From Cladochytrium replicatum (Eukaryota; Chytridiomycota; Chytridiomycetes; Cladochytriales; Cladochytriaceae): a DNA stretch of 64,000 bases. Below are positions 33,037 to 45,155 of the stretch, piece by piece (the stretch's first letter is position 1; each line of letters starts with the position of its first letter). The position numbers and the translations under genes were made by a program. Where the stretch lies: positions 372,001 to 436,000 of the forward strand of contig JAHLKD010000014.1 of assembly GCA_025526935.1 (NCBI GenBank), given 5' to 3'. The notes below the pieces were generated by a model. It saw only the letters and a list, made by a program, of their open reading frames with translations. It did not search any database and had not been told where the DNA came from.

Positions 33037-36000
33037 TCAGCTTGAGGCCGATCTTCCTAGGGTACTTCTCTTTGATGCCAACTGAGTTCTTTCATCTTCA
33101 CTTTTGGAGCTCGCGTCTGCACCTCCTATCAATCTTAATCTTGAAATATCCCGCGATTTTCCGCCCTGAGCCTCAGATCGTGTTCCAGATACTGTGTGAG
33201 AAGATATCTTGCTTGAAGCGGCGGCTTTAGCTGGTATTGTCTTTGATCCGGCAGACCGACCAGATACAATGGCTGTCCCAGTTCGGCCTCCACCACCCCC
33301 GAACGGTGGGCGATTGGTCCGTGGAAGATTCAAAAGCCCAACTCCTTTCGCTGCACGACCCTCTGCTGCACTAAACGATGTTCCAGGATCCGGACTTGAA
33401 GTTGTCGAGTCAATGGTTGACTTTGACCAACTCTCGGGCTTCTCTTCGGCTGAAGACAATGAATTACGGTCTGGCGAGGCGTCGTCGTAACGAACTGGGG
33501 ACGACGACAAGCTACTCTGAATGCTTTGACTTGGTTCTCCTCCTTGCGAGGAAGGAGTCTTGATGAAACCTCCGAAAACGGCACTGATTTTGGTGACCTG
33601 TGCGTCCAGCTCATGTAGTTGGGCGAGCATGTTAGATCCTCTCCGCGGCTGTTTTGGGATTGACTTAAATTGAAAATGAGCCTCTGCTCTCCGAACTATT
33701 AGTGATATATGTACCTTTCGCGCCCGATAGCCACGCCAGTGCTTCTGTATTACTGTAGCAGCTTTCATTGCTTGCTCTTGTTCGTATGACTTCTTCCAAT
33801 GCTTCAGAACCTCAACCTGGCACAAACTCGGTCACTAAATATGCGCAGTCAGCTAAACCTCTTACCTCTTCGTAAAGTCGTCTTAAAATCTGCTCATAAG
33901 CTCGATTCTCTTTCGCTTCCAGCTCCAACTTATTCTTTGTCGCTGCAAGTTCCAATGAAAGCATCGAAATCGCTCTCATTTGGCGTCTGCTTAGCCGCGT
34001 GAGGATTTCTACTTGTAGATTCGGTCGACTTTTGCGAGTGACATATCCTCTCCTAACATTCAGATCAGTTTCACAGTACAACGACAGCAACATGCTGGTA
34101 CGAACCACAATGCCTGGATTTTAGACGCTGCGTTCGAGGCGGCGTAGAATTTGAGGATTCGAATACGTACGAGAAACATTCGTACAGTAGACTGAATTTT
34201 TGCCGCTGATCTGTACTCCAATGCTCCAACTTGAAAGAAATAAGTACTTGAAATTATTATGAAAAGTGCAGTGTATATACCAGTACTTTGCGTGATGCCG
34301 CTCTTGGGTTTGTCAGAGGTCCCCATCTGCAGGCACTCCCTGTACATTGTCTCATACGTAATGTACGGCCGTCCAGCGCTCGTAAATCTTCGCGAATGCC
34401 ACGAAAACACTCTCTGCTTTGCCATATGTCGCCGTATCTGGAAAAAAATTAGCCGCTTCAAAGCGGTAAAACACGCTTCCCCCACCAAAAACCCTCGTGC
34501 GACAGCTTGGATCCGTGTAACTGCCTGTATGAAACGACGTTCTTGTTCGGAATGAAGCTGGAGAACGAGCTTTTTCATACTCTTCATCTGCATCACAATC
34601 CGTGAGCAGATCAAATCCACATTAACGGACATCAGAATACTCACCTCTGAATCCATCATTACCACCTTTTGAAAAAGATCATTGAGCTCTGACTTATACT
34701 GTTCCAGCTCTTCCGCTTCTTCTTCGTCCAGCTGGAACAATTGCGATGTTGAATAAAGGCGGTTAGATCTCTCCAAGCTGTTCAATGTAGAATGGTTTTC
34801 CCCAGTTTCCACGGAACCTTGATTCTCTTTACTAACATTCACCAAATATCAGGACGGATCCTAAAATATCGAACTCGTCGCTTACTGAGTAGTTTGTCGG
34901 TCTTTTGGGGTTTGGCTTGACGTGAGTCCTGATTCACGGGACGGGCTTTCAGCTGCCTGATGTGCCACATCTTTCGTAGGTTCTCTTGACCGAACACCTA
35001 GCATCCTTCGTTCTGGAGTCAAATTTCGAGAGAGCAAGCTTGGGCTTGCGTTTCGTGCAAAATCAGGTTTAGTTGCTGACACGTTAGGCTCAGATGGCGG
35101 CCCTTGAGGTGACATGTCACTCATATACTCTTCCTCGTACATCTGCACAGGTGAAAATCTTCCAAACTGCTTCCCGGAATCTGGCCGGCCCTCAGTTCTC
35201 GGTAACGCCCATCTCTCCCTAACACGACGCTCCACCCGCTCCCCTTCATTAGTAGGAGCCGGCGGGAATTCGTCATGAGTATTCTGTTGTGGTTGGATCC
35301 GCGTCGTAGCGTCCACAAGTGGAAACTCTTCGCGGAACGGTGCCCGCGTTTGCGATTTCTTTCTTCCACTGACGATGGGAGTTGCGTGTGTATTCGGTCC
35401 CCAAATCTCATCCTGTCTGCAGCCATCCTGCCGGTTCGCATACCAACGAGCAGTTTCCTCGTCATTTTCTCGGCCGCCAATGAATGGTTGAGCTCGAGAG
35501 GTGGACTGCATATTTGTGGCTTCCGGCATCTGAATGGGCCTATGAACGATTGACGAGGTGCCCATCTGGGCACTCATCCGATGGGCTGCCAATTCCGGTT
35601 TTTCTTCGCGAAAAACTTCTGGTGAGCCAGGTCGTTGTGTGGCATTCTGCTGGTTAAGGTACTGTCTCTCTGAATTCTCAAATGACCTATCAGCCCGGTC
35701 ATCCTCATAAAACTGATAGGATGACGCGTTTATAGGGCTCGATGACTGTCGACGATGGTTACTTCTCAGATTTTCGTGACCACGTTCCTCGATCGCCGAG
35801 TTCCTCACGATATCGCGTCCACGTTGTTCGACGGCTGGGTTGGTGTTATAATTCTGTTGCGCTGTGTTCGATCGGCTATACATAAAGTCTAATGGATGGA
35901 CTTGATTGCTCCGGTTCACATTCTCCTTTTGTGGATGGTCAATGCCTTCATTGGAACGAAGATGCTGTGGGTACTGAGATACATGCTGTTGTTTCGCTGA

Positions 36001-36681
36001 TAAGGAGGAATTCGATGAGCCATAAACGTTGGTGTCGTACTGAATATAGCTGTGGTCCGGTAAATGAGTAGGCGTTCCGCTTGCGGGGTACGAATTTCGC
36101 TGTGGAGGATTCACCAGCCGCCTTCCCGAATCACGGGAAAGATTCTCTAGAAGTCGAGCAGTTTCAGAGGAAGAAAGCCTTCCATGATCAAAGCTGGTGT
36201 TTCGACCGTTGTCGCGTGGTTGATTATTGTTAAAGGAGACACCAAAGGGATCGCGCAAATCAACAGAGTAAGAATATCGGCTGTTGGTACTCGATGCAAA
36301 CGATCCGTTTAAAGAAGGGACACGATCGTCTATGACTTTCGGCCGAGGTCTAAACGCTTCCGCCTCATCGCTGAGCTAAACGGCGACATCTGTCATCCAC
36401 GATAATTTTGACTTTTTTAATCTACTTACAAGAACAGGATCCATGGCTGCCTGTACATAGGGCTCGACAGCCTTTGTTCTGTCGACTGGCTTTGGTTGTC
36501 GGGCTGGACGTGGTGATCGCCTCAACATATCAGACGTGCTGGCACGCGAGTGTTGCTGGGATGGCCTCGTTGGCTTTACGATAGTAGTCACTCCCGGTGC
36601 CGCGAACGACGTCGAGGTCGTGCGAGCAAATGGGCCGGAGTGCGGTGTTTTTAGCTGGGACTGGGAGTGGGACTGGGACAT
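33037..36681 (-). CDS. IQ-motif, coiled-coil protein (probable cytoskeletal, calmodulin-binding type)
   Basis: The protein starts MSQSHSQSQLKTPHSG at 36681, after which a long Ser/Gln/Asn/Arg-rich disordered region extends through 34882. A coiled coil follows (LFQLDEEEAEELEQYKSELN). At least three IQ-type helices are spread over the next exons: AVTRIQAVARGFLVGEACF, AAKIQSTVRMFLVRIRIL and ATVIQKHWRGYRARKV. Another helix (LSLELAATKNKLELEAKENR) lies between the second and third. The Ser/Lys-rich tail ends at 33037. IQ motifs bind calmodulin or myosin light chains, and proteins of this layout often sit at centrosomes, cilia or the cortex. That role is inferred. An in-frame ATG further upstream (36840) was not used because it would overlap CHURC1 coding sequence. 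Confidence 0.72.
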
Positions 36682-36754
36682 TGAGAGAACGCGGTCGATT
36701 CTACCATAAATGGAGTTGGAACACTTCGGGAACTCGTGTAACTTTATTTGTTGC

Positions 36755-37280
36755 TCACTGGCGAGGGTCTCTTGGGATAACAGAAACCTCTGCTCTCCCG
36801 TACCCGCACAAAAGACACGACATCTCGTACTCCTGTCCACAAATTAGCAATGTGCTTCATTGAGCATGCCAAACGGAATCGCTCACAACCTGATATTTTC
36901 CATTCTTAATCAGCCGGAACGTGTGTCTATGCCGTGCAACAACGTGGAGGCATTCACAAATATCTTCGATACAGTCACTCAGCATACCGCATTATGATGG
37001 AGGATATGCAAACTTACGGTCGAAAACGACCGTCTCGTCATTCTCTTCCGCATCATCCCATCCGTCGTCTCCTTCATTACTGTCCGCCTCCACTTTCTTG
37101 TTGCTGATCATTTTCATACTCTGGCAGCTACTGCATCCCTTATAATTCCTACAACCAACTTTTTTCAGAAATTCGCCCACCATATATGGCATTCAAACCA
37201 ACCCACCCCATGTACATTCCCGAGTCCAAACAAACATCTCCACGGTCCAGCTGTGGTTCCTTCACGCAATTCTTGCACAT
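36755..37280 (-). CDS. CHURC1: Churchill-domain zinc protein
   Basis: Spliced from four small exons, the protein follows the Churchill family nearly end to end. It has MCKNCVKEPQLDRGDVCLDS (start 37280), NYKGCSSCQSMKMISNKKV, then NDETVVFD joined to ICECLHVVARHRHTFRLIK, and finally YEMSCLLCGYGRAEVSV ending DPRQ at 36755. The zinc-ligand CxxC pairs and the HxxA-R-H segment are present. Introns are about 50-65 bp. The last one begins GTTGTG, a slightly unusual donor, but the acceptor side restores the conserved CLLCG block exactly. Churchill was described as a vertebrate transcription regulator; its function in fungi is not known to me. The IQ-protein start lies only 73 bp downstream on the same strand. 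Confidence 0.87.
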
Positions 37281-37699
37281 CCTGCGATACTGCGGTGGCT
37301 TGTGAACCGTGTGAAGTGATTCATCGCATTGGCATTGGATCGAGCGAGTTGGCAGAATCAATCGGTGCGAGAGCGGGAAGATCTAGAAATTCCACGTCGC
37401 CTCCCGAAACTGTGATCCAGATCAGTCAGATATTCGCTTCGCTGCCAAATGGATCGAGTTGGGGCGTTTTGAACCTTCCCAGTTGCACTTTGATCATCCT
37501 TCAAATGAAATTTCACAAGAGTCGGCTGGGAAGCACATTGAGAAACATATACCCGGTCAGGGAAGACAACGGCTCAGGTCAAACGACCACTTACCTGAGC
37601 AGCTGAACCATCCGTTACAATTCCCATAATCTATTCGAACATCCCTCACTAGCCAATACTCAAACGATCATATCCGAGCTACGGTACCGTAGCCAGAAT

Positions 37700-38184
37700 C
37701 GATGAAAACCCCCTGATTTCATTAATCCCAACTATCAAAATTGAAGTAAATCTGACCATCTACGATGATGCACCATCTACACAGGTACCTCTAAGTATGA
37801 TATATCAATCAACTGGATCATGATCATCACTTCTTTCCTAACACCGCACCCGCACAGGATGGACTGTGCGAAGGTGACAAGCGGTTTGGGAGTAAGTTTT
37901 CCGAGGCATCGATACAGCCGGGAGCTACTTCTCCGACATGCTAGGAATCACGGAGCCTCGTTACGCTGAGTACATGGAGGATGCTCGACGGTATCAAGTT
38001 TGGTAAGCTCCCACAATCGGCGATATTTCTCAAACGTGAATTGATTTTGTCGTGTTCCCAGTTGCAACAGGAAGAAGCCTCGTACAGGATGATAGAAACG
38101 TTCGGATTCTTGCACAACCACTCAAACGGCCCGGGACGTCTCATCATCGATCTTTTTTCATATCTACACACTTCAAACACGTAA
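37700..38184 (+). CDS. Possible FAM177-family protein
   Basis: A short block GSYFSDMLGITEPRYAEYM with flanking CEGDKRFG and EDARRYQ (37860-37998) resembles the conserved core of FAM177 proteins (C-x-F-x-GEK..GI..PKY..). A further open exon reads EEASYRMIETFGFL and stops at 38184. The proposed introns are awkward (one would be only 26 bp), and the 5' end could not be fixed. The family has no settled function. Treat it as a pointer, not a gene model. Confidence 0.33.
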
Positions 38185-38290
38185 ATCGTGTCCTCTCTGA
38201 TTGGCAATGGATTTAGCACAGTTCTCTTGATACAAAAGATGAGTTTATACAGTCATAGCAAAACCATAGCTCGTTCTTTAAACCGTGTCA

Positions 38291-39515
38291 ATGTCAAGCA
38301 ACCCTTTCCTTGACTCAACCGTCGACCCTAACGACGAGGTATAATATGAATCCTTCCCATGCTGTTCAAATTCCGCGCTCACTCTCTCATAAAGAAAGAT
38401 AGCCCATCTTCCGATAACCCATGGAGCCCTAACAGTGCTCCCGCAAACACCGCCCGCGGCACATCCCGACCGGCACCACCACCCGCCAAGCCGGCTTCGA
38501 GCGGCTGGGGTCCACAAGCGCGATCAGGGCACCGAGATCGCGAAGCGGAGCTAGCTGAACGCGAGGAGCGCCTCAAGTTTCGAGAGGCACAGGTAAACGG
38601 TAGAAAAGTCTCCCGAAATAGTTACAATTGACCAGCTGCTTGTTTCCAAAGCTCACAGAGCGGGAGGCACGATTTCAAGGCTTCAATCCCCCCAATTGGC
38701 CTCCAAAGCCCTGGCCCACACCGATTCTGTATCATGATATCCACGCGGACATCCCGGAGAAGGGGCAGTGGCTCGTGAAACGGCTTTATGGCACCTGGTT
38801 CCGTAAGCTAGCGCAAGTGCACAGCACAAATTTTCTCACGATGATTTAATGTTCTTCAGTTGCAATCGCTGGCTTCTTGTGCAATTTTATCGCAGCGCTC
38901 GGGCTTCTGATCATCAAGGCCGAGGGGTCAGGAGGAACTTTCGGGCTGTCCATCCTCATCTTACTGTAAGACTCCCGTATCGTTTTCCTGCCAAGTTATT
39001 TAATCTCGGAAGTGTCGGTGCTCCGGTCTCATTTGTGTTTTGGTACCGTCAGCTCTATGACGGAGTCAAACACGATCGCAGCATCAGTTTCTTCATGTTT
39101 TTCTTGGTGAGCCAGAATGTTCAGACCCCCTGATCACCACTGACACTCTCTAGAATTTTGCAATCTATCTCGGCGCGAAGATCATTTTCGTTATCGGAAT
39201 GCCCGGTTGGGGCGGCGCGTATGTATTTCACCTAGCTACCAAGAACAGGCTTACCTCTTTGTTTCGCTACTCAGTGGTGCAATTTACGCCATGCAAGCAT
39301 TCGGAGAAAACATTGCTGTTGGAATCTTGTGCATCATCTCCACAGGCGTAATGGGCTTCGGAGTCCTGAACGGGATTTGGCAGATCAAGAATGCGGTCAG
39401 CTACTACCGCACACGTGGAATGTCCGTAGCAGCTGCGCGGAACGAGGCAGTCACAGGGTTCACCCAGTCTGAGGTGGGACGAGACCTAATTAAGTCAGCA
39501 GCGTTGGGTCGTTAG
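38291..39515 (+). CDS. Secretory carrier-associated membrane protein (SCAMP)
   Basis: SCAMPs are four-helix proteins of recycling vesicles. The N-terminus MSSNPFLDSTVDPNDE carries an NPF endocytic motif, followed by NPWSPNSAPAN, a coiled coil (REAELAEREERLKFREAQ) and the invariant stretch FNPPNWPPKPWP. Then come four membrane segments, including AIAGFLCNFIAALGLLIIKA, GAPVSFVFWYRQLYDGVK, NFAIYLGAKIIFVIG with MPGWGGAGAIYAMQ, and GILCIISTGVMGFGVLNGIW. Five short introns interrupt it, and the protein ends KSAALGR at 39515. The PGWGGAG-type loop is a hallmark of the family. SCAMPs are absent from most Dikarya, which supports an early-diverging fungal host. Confidence 0.93.
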
Positions 39516-39730
39516 CGGTCAACTTGTGGTTTTATAAAATGGATATGAAAGTTCACGTTACGCACTCTGAATCAAAGAAGCAGCATTCCCCCGCTACAGT
39601 CTTGCTGATAACAGAGAGGTATCATTCTTCTGCAGGTCTCAGAGCACAACTCCAATGGCACGGCATTCCAGCATCGCCTCCCCATCTATCTCTAAATACA
39701 AACATTAACACTCCTTATCATCATATGTGT

Positions 39731-42700
39731 CTAGGACACTATCTGCCGTCCAACCTCCGAGGGCTCCCTCCAATACCTCTCTCCAGCTCTCATCGCCCTC
39801 CCCTTTGCCATCGCCGCCGCCCCACTGCTATCACTCGCCGAGCTCGCAACGCTATGCACATCCATTGCTCCAAACTGCTCGGCCGCCGGCGCCAGCACCG
39901 GAACGACTATCTCCTTCCCTTGCTTCTTCGTGTTCACCGCTGTCCCATTTCGTTCTGCAGCCGCTTGCTCTGATCCCGACCACACCGCAGTCGAAATGTG
40001 CGAGATCCCGTCAAAGTAGTCCCAGTTCAGGATCCTCGAAAGGCTCGAGGTCGTCGAGTTGGTCAAGAGGTTCGAGCGCCCAAAACGCTTCTTTGGTTGA
40101 GTCGAGGGCGGCTTGGGCTGCTGCGACAGCTTGATGGTCAACACATCAGCATCCGTTCTGCGCTGCCCATTCACTGCAACTGCCGTTGCCGATGACTGTG
40201 ATTCAAGTTGCGAGATCTTTTGACTGCTTTGAGAAGTCAAAGAAGGCAGTGCGCTGCTCACACTTTGTTGTGATTTCGCGTCTTCCTTGAGACTTTCGGA
40301 GCTGATTCCAGAAGAAAGGGTCCTCAATGCGTCGATCTGGCTGTTGTGAGCCTCGCTCCAAACTTCCGGAGACGTAACCGAGATGCTCGAAAGGCTCGCT
40401 GCGGAAAGGCCGCTGACAACGCTGGAGGTATCTCCCTCCAAACCACGCATCTCCTGTATCACATCGAGCATAATCGACGCTCGGCCGTTCCGCGAAGATG
40501 CAAAGTTTTGTGCTCCAGAAACGGAGTTGCCATTCGAGCATGTTGGGAACGATTGGACCGACGTGCTCTCAAGTGTGGACTCGCTACGCAAACATTGACC
40601 AACAACCTCCTTCACATTCGACTCCTTAACTTTATCGGACTGCTCACTAAATTGTGATTGTTAGTGTTGCTTCGAAATGTCGCTGAGGAAAAGTTTACCT
40701 TATCGTGCATGCCAAGCTGCTTAGTTCTGATTGCTCGTCGATTGCGTGAAACATCTGCATTGCGCCTGTACTACCTTGCAAGCTCCCGGTACGACTTCCC
40801 GCTGATTGGACATTGGCCGGAGACCCAGCAGCGACCTCTTCAACCTTGTTCACCTTGCTCGCCCGCGGAGTTGATCCACCAACTCCTCCAAAAATGCCCG
40901 AGTTCGGCCTGGACATGTTCCGTGGTGTGCTAACACCGTCCATAGATGAGCGGTTGACTCCATCTAATGAACCCCTATTTCCGCTGATCGCATCGCGACT
41001 CGAAACAGATACACTCGTGTTCGTTCTCAGTCGGGGTCGAAGCGGGTATGAAGGTACGAACCGGCTAATCGAATTCATATCGATCGCGGGAAGCTTGCGT
41101 CGCCGGGTTGAGCCATGGCTACTCGCAGTGTCACCGTTCGGTTGCTGTCGGATTGCAGTGGCCGTGCTTGCATTACTCATGTTACGTGCATGGGCGGCAA
41201 CGGGTTGGGGTTTGGCTGGAACTTCGGGCGGTGTTTTAACAACATTTGATGGCCCTGAAATCTGAATCACAGAGGAAGTAGTGGAAGTTTCCCATGCACC
41301 GGGGATCTGACTATTGTGTTCAGGTGCGGCAGGCAAGACATGACTGTAAGTCACGTATTCTCCATGACGTGCGTACATTGTTGATGGGACTGTGTAGTAC
41401 TGATAGCCATGGCTCGGATAGACTGCTTGGTACACCGGCTGGTAAAATGCCTGGTGAGACTGGAGAGAGTGGGAAGCTTCGCTCGGGTGCGACACCACAA
41501 CTGGTTCAGAGTAATGAACACTTTCCCCTCCATTAACCACTGCCCCTGATCCGTTTGCGGAAGCCTGACGTGAAGTAAGAGGTGTTTGAGCTGATAGATT
41601 TGACCCATTCAACGACGGAGACGACTTCGCCGGGCTATCGCTTGCGATCGCAATTTCAACATTTGCTCCTGCCATGCTGGTTCCATCGATGCTCGTGGCC
41701 GGGTCAGAGATTTCGTCTGGAGAGATAATCTTCGAGCTTGATGACAACTGAGACGCCTGGAATGAGAGCGATGCAACCGCTTGAGCCCACGCGTTACCAA
41801 GGGAAGTGTTGTTCTGAGTCTGAGCCGGAATAGTAAAAACTTCTGGAGTGTAATGTTGTGGTGCAAGATGTGGTTGACGCTCAGAAAGTTGGGGCAATAA
41901 ATCATCAGTAGGAGCCTCCTCATCATCGATAGTTGCTCGTGATCGCACCGTCCCAGGGACTAATATCCCACTGGTGTTCGGAGTTGACTGGAAGAGATCT
42001 TTGCTCCACATCTCTGGATCCTTTGCCGCGCGGGTTTTGCGCATGTTCTCCATTTCTTCTTGCGCTCGATTGAGATGTTTTGGGGTCATGTTTCGTGGCC
42101 GTCCACATACAACTGCAAAAGAAGACCGAATCGCGTCTTCCCAGTCCTGATAATCAAACGAGTTGGGTGATTTGAACTTGTACGTATATTCCGCAGGCTT
42201 TCTGGCGACTAACGCAAAATGGCAAGCTTCATGATTTGGCGCTGTTTCGTCAGAGAATGAACCTGTTTAAAGAAGTAATATGAGGTTGTGATATTGGCGC
42301 CATTCACAAATATAACTTACCGACTTCCGTCATAGGCAAGAAGATGCAATTGTCGAATCTATTGGGGTCTGTCATGATAATGAAAATCGGAGTCTTGTAA
42401 AGCGAGCTCAGCGTGATCTTTCCGAACAACTGACAAAGATGCTTGTCGTGAAAGTCCACTTCCGCAACCATTGGCTGAATCTCGAACAACCGGTCAAAGA
42501 CCGAATAAACATCCTCCATCGACCTAATGTTACACAGCACCAAGAATGACTTCTTCCATCCATTGAAATGTTTCCGCTCGAGCCATCCGGATCTAATTAT
42601 CCCCGTTGCTGGTCGTTCGCTTACCATCGTGTCGGGAGGTGATGCCGGACCTGACCTGGATCTGTTCCGAACGGAATGACGACAAGATGCCTTTGAAGGG

Positions 42701-43026
42701 GGGCGGGACGAGTACGCACTTGATGAAGGTGGGCCACGAGAGCGCGAGCGGCGGTATACATCCCGCGTATCCCGAGCCGGGGTAACCATCTTTGAGATAC
42801 TCTTTGGAGATACCCAATCATATCGAGTTTCCGAGGGCCGTTCGTTCACGTCAGACGAGCATCCGCATGCTGGATGATACGAGTCGACGGGGTCACGGTG
42901 TGCACCGCAGCAGCATGGGGTGCTGTCGTAGTACAGCCACGATCCATCCCCGTAGCGGCTGCCCCGGCTGCTACTCCTGCGATGACGACTGGAGGAACGG
43001 GGAGCGTTGCGGGCCGAGAACATCAC
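39731..43026 (-). CDS. PH-domain protein with long disordered tail
   Basis: The N-terminal exon (start 43026) has an Arg/Ser-rich region and a Cys cluster (CCCGAHRD). It then enters a PH domain: IIRSGWLERKHFNGWKKSFL, KITLSSLYKTPIFIIM, FDNCIFLPMTE, and after an intron ACHFALVARKPAEYTYKF with SFDYQDWEDAIRSSF as the closing helix. The remaining ~750 residues are Ser/Thr/Pro/Gln-rich, with proline patches that could bind SH3 domains (TPPEVPAKPQP). The end is REPSEVGRQIVS at 39731. PH domains bind phosphoinositides, so a membrane or cortical signalling role is plausible. I cannot place it in a named family. Introns lie near 42265-42320 and 40625-40697. Confidence 0.7.
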
Positions 43027-43540
43027 GGATTGGTGTTTGATTTAGGGGTTGACTCCGTGCAGGGGAAGCGAAATGCTGAATGGACTTGACAAGGCTAGCC
43101 TGAGAATGTGCTGAGATGCAAGTCTGGTCCCCAGCAGCGAATAGCCGGGTTTTTAGCTGATGCTGAAGGTGGATGAATGCCGCAAAGGATGCTCCGACGC
43201 TCTCCCACGGCTGAGGTCAGCTGGAAATGTAGGGTCGGGGCCCGGGCCACTGCTGGGAGAACGAGTCGCGCGTTGCCCAATTTGGGAATCCTCGGTTTTA
43301 ACATTCCGAGAATTAAAACAAATAGACAAAATTAATCACTGATCGAAAAACAATGCAGATTCGTCTGTCACTATCGAGGTGTGTGCCGTGTTGCATAGAC
43401 TGTTCTGTATCCGCCTGTCCGGCCGCAACCGCTGCTCGTTCCTCCCGAACTGGCTGAGACCCTCCACTTGGGGGCCTCTCCTTATCCATCGGAATATTTC
43501 CGTGTAGTAGTCAGAAAGCTCGTGTTATTGTCCCGTTTCT

Positions 43541-44236
43541 CTATTGTATCCTTGAATATCTTCGTTCCTTTGTCAAATAGTTCAGCTCAAAGATCCTGTT
43601 GTTTGTTCTGACGTGACGGCGTCCGATTGTCGGTGCGCCTTCCTTTTGGATTGATGCTTTGGCGACCATAAAGTCAGCCTGCGCTGAGAACGATCAGAGA
43701 ACGATAGCGATCATGCAAAATGCAAAGCTGTTCTTACGATCACCGCTCTCCGCATTAAATGTGACCATTTCTCCGGACAATCAACGAAGTGGACAGCTTC
43801 CGCGTCTGTGTCGGGGATTTCTATGGAAATCTGCTCGTCCAACGTGGAATACACAACAGACGGGCCATCATTACTTTCCTGCGTATTTCGTGATTCAACA
43901 AACTTCAACGGAACAGAGCCTATCTCACTGTTGAGAGAATTCCTTGAGGCTGCCCATTCTCGCTTATTTGATAAGTTGAGAACGGCTAGCTCGCTTGTGC
44001 AATCTCTGTAAGTCCTAAGTAGCCAGATAAGTGCTGTGTAGGTCTGGCGACGCTACTATGGAGCGGCGTCGTCGCTGCACGCTGCACGCGTGTGCTGATT
44101 GATCTCCGTTGCGTCTGATGATTGTGGGTCCTGCTAGGCCTGTGCTTGCTGAATATCCATCGTGTCCATCATGTGCTGATTTGGGCTTATGTTTATAACC
44201 GGAGTTTTTGTCTTCCTTTGTGATCTGAATGGTCAT
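43541..44236 (-). CDS. Hypothetical protein, spliced, not recognised
   Basis: A coding-like frame runs from about 44050 to 43740 (TSELAVLNLSNKREWAASRN, ESNDGPSVVYSTLDEQISIE, CPEKWSHLMRRAVI). It splices in phase at a GTAAGA donor (about 43736) to an exon starting ADFMVAKASIQKEGAP and ending at the TAG 43541-43543. The first exon is uncertain; the ATG at 44236 is one candidate. The product is hydrophilic, with no signal peptide or membrane helix. No family is recognised. Confidence 0.4.
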
Positions 44237-44415
44237 ATTTATTCATTTCAGTTTGTGGCGTGATCAAGAAAGGGGGAAGATATCATATCAATTTGGCGAT
44301 TCTAGTGTTCGAAATAAAGATAAAGGCACCAGCGTAAGTCAACAGACATTTGAAAATTGTACAGGATATTCCAATGGTATGGATAGATAATTAATCTAAT
44401 TCGACTCCATCGCAT

Positions 44416-44701
44416 TTAGCGCGGGGACTTTGTCATGTCACGAGCCCAGCGTTGGTTGTCGTGGTAACTATAAAGAATAGGATCAGCCATTTCAAGTGCG
44501 ATGCATATGCGGTGCATGGTCTTACGTGTGCGACACCGTGCGGTACGGGACAGCGGGGTGAGACTCCTTCTCCTTGCGGTGGGACACCTTGTAAGTACTC
44601 AATGCGTTGGGGTTCTCCTTTTCACGCAGCATCAACCAGTAGGCTCCGCCTCCTCCAGCGGCGGCAGTAAGGCTCACAAGTGTAACGGTGAAGGCTTTCA
44701 T
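44416..44701 (-). CDS. Small single-pass membrane protein (about 74 residues)
   Basis: ATG at 44701 opens MKAFTVTLVSLTAAAGGGGA, a hydrophobic Gly/Ala-rich helix. A basic hydrophilic part follows (REKENPNALSTYKVSHRKEK). A GTAAGA...TATAG intron (about 44468-44525) joins VSHT in phase to YHDNQRWARDMTKSPR and a stop at 44416-44418. Small proteins of this shape are frequent in the mitochondrial inner membrane, but no family is identified. Clean splicing across an otherwise closed frame is the main evidence that it is real. Confidence 0.42.
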
Positions 44702-45155
44702 GGTTGGATATGAGACGGATATTCCCGAGAGGGGTTGGTGCGGTCGACGAAAGAAGCTTTGGTACGATACGCAGTATCAAGCGCGAGATCAAGACAGAAA
44801 GATGAACACGAGAGATCGCTTCCTTTGTGGGTCGGGCTACCGAATGTTTATAACGAACGATAATTTCCCAGTGATGTCGCTCACCTGTGCAAGGCCGCGA
44901 TGAACGGGAAGGAAGTTTCAAAATGTGACAAGCACACGGCGAGTCGAGCGGGAGTGAGCTGGATTTTATAGCTATCGATAGGTCACACGACCAGCCATCG
45001 GAGATTATTTGTCGGTCCATCAAATTCGATTGAATTCTCGAAACTCTGATCTCGATGAATGAATCATTGACTGCTTACTTTGGATCGAATCTCTCTCATA
45101 TTCTTTTCTTGTACTCTTCATACCAGCTCATTGCTGAATGTGATCTGAGATCTTT

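Noticed and set aside
36682-36840. Longer N-terminus for the IQ protein from the ATG at 36840
   Set aside because: This part overlaps the last exon of CHURC1 (CLLCG block) in another frame; the ATG at 36681 avoids it.
37941-38219. Minus-strand ORF opposite the FAM177-like exons
   Set aside because: It shows no family resemblance, and the plus strand carries the SDMLGITEPRY motif.
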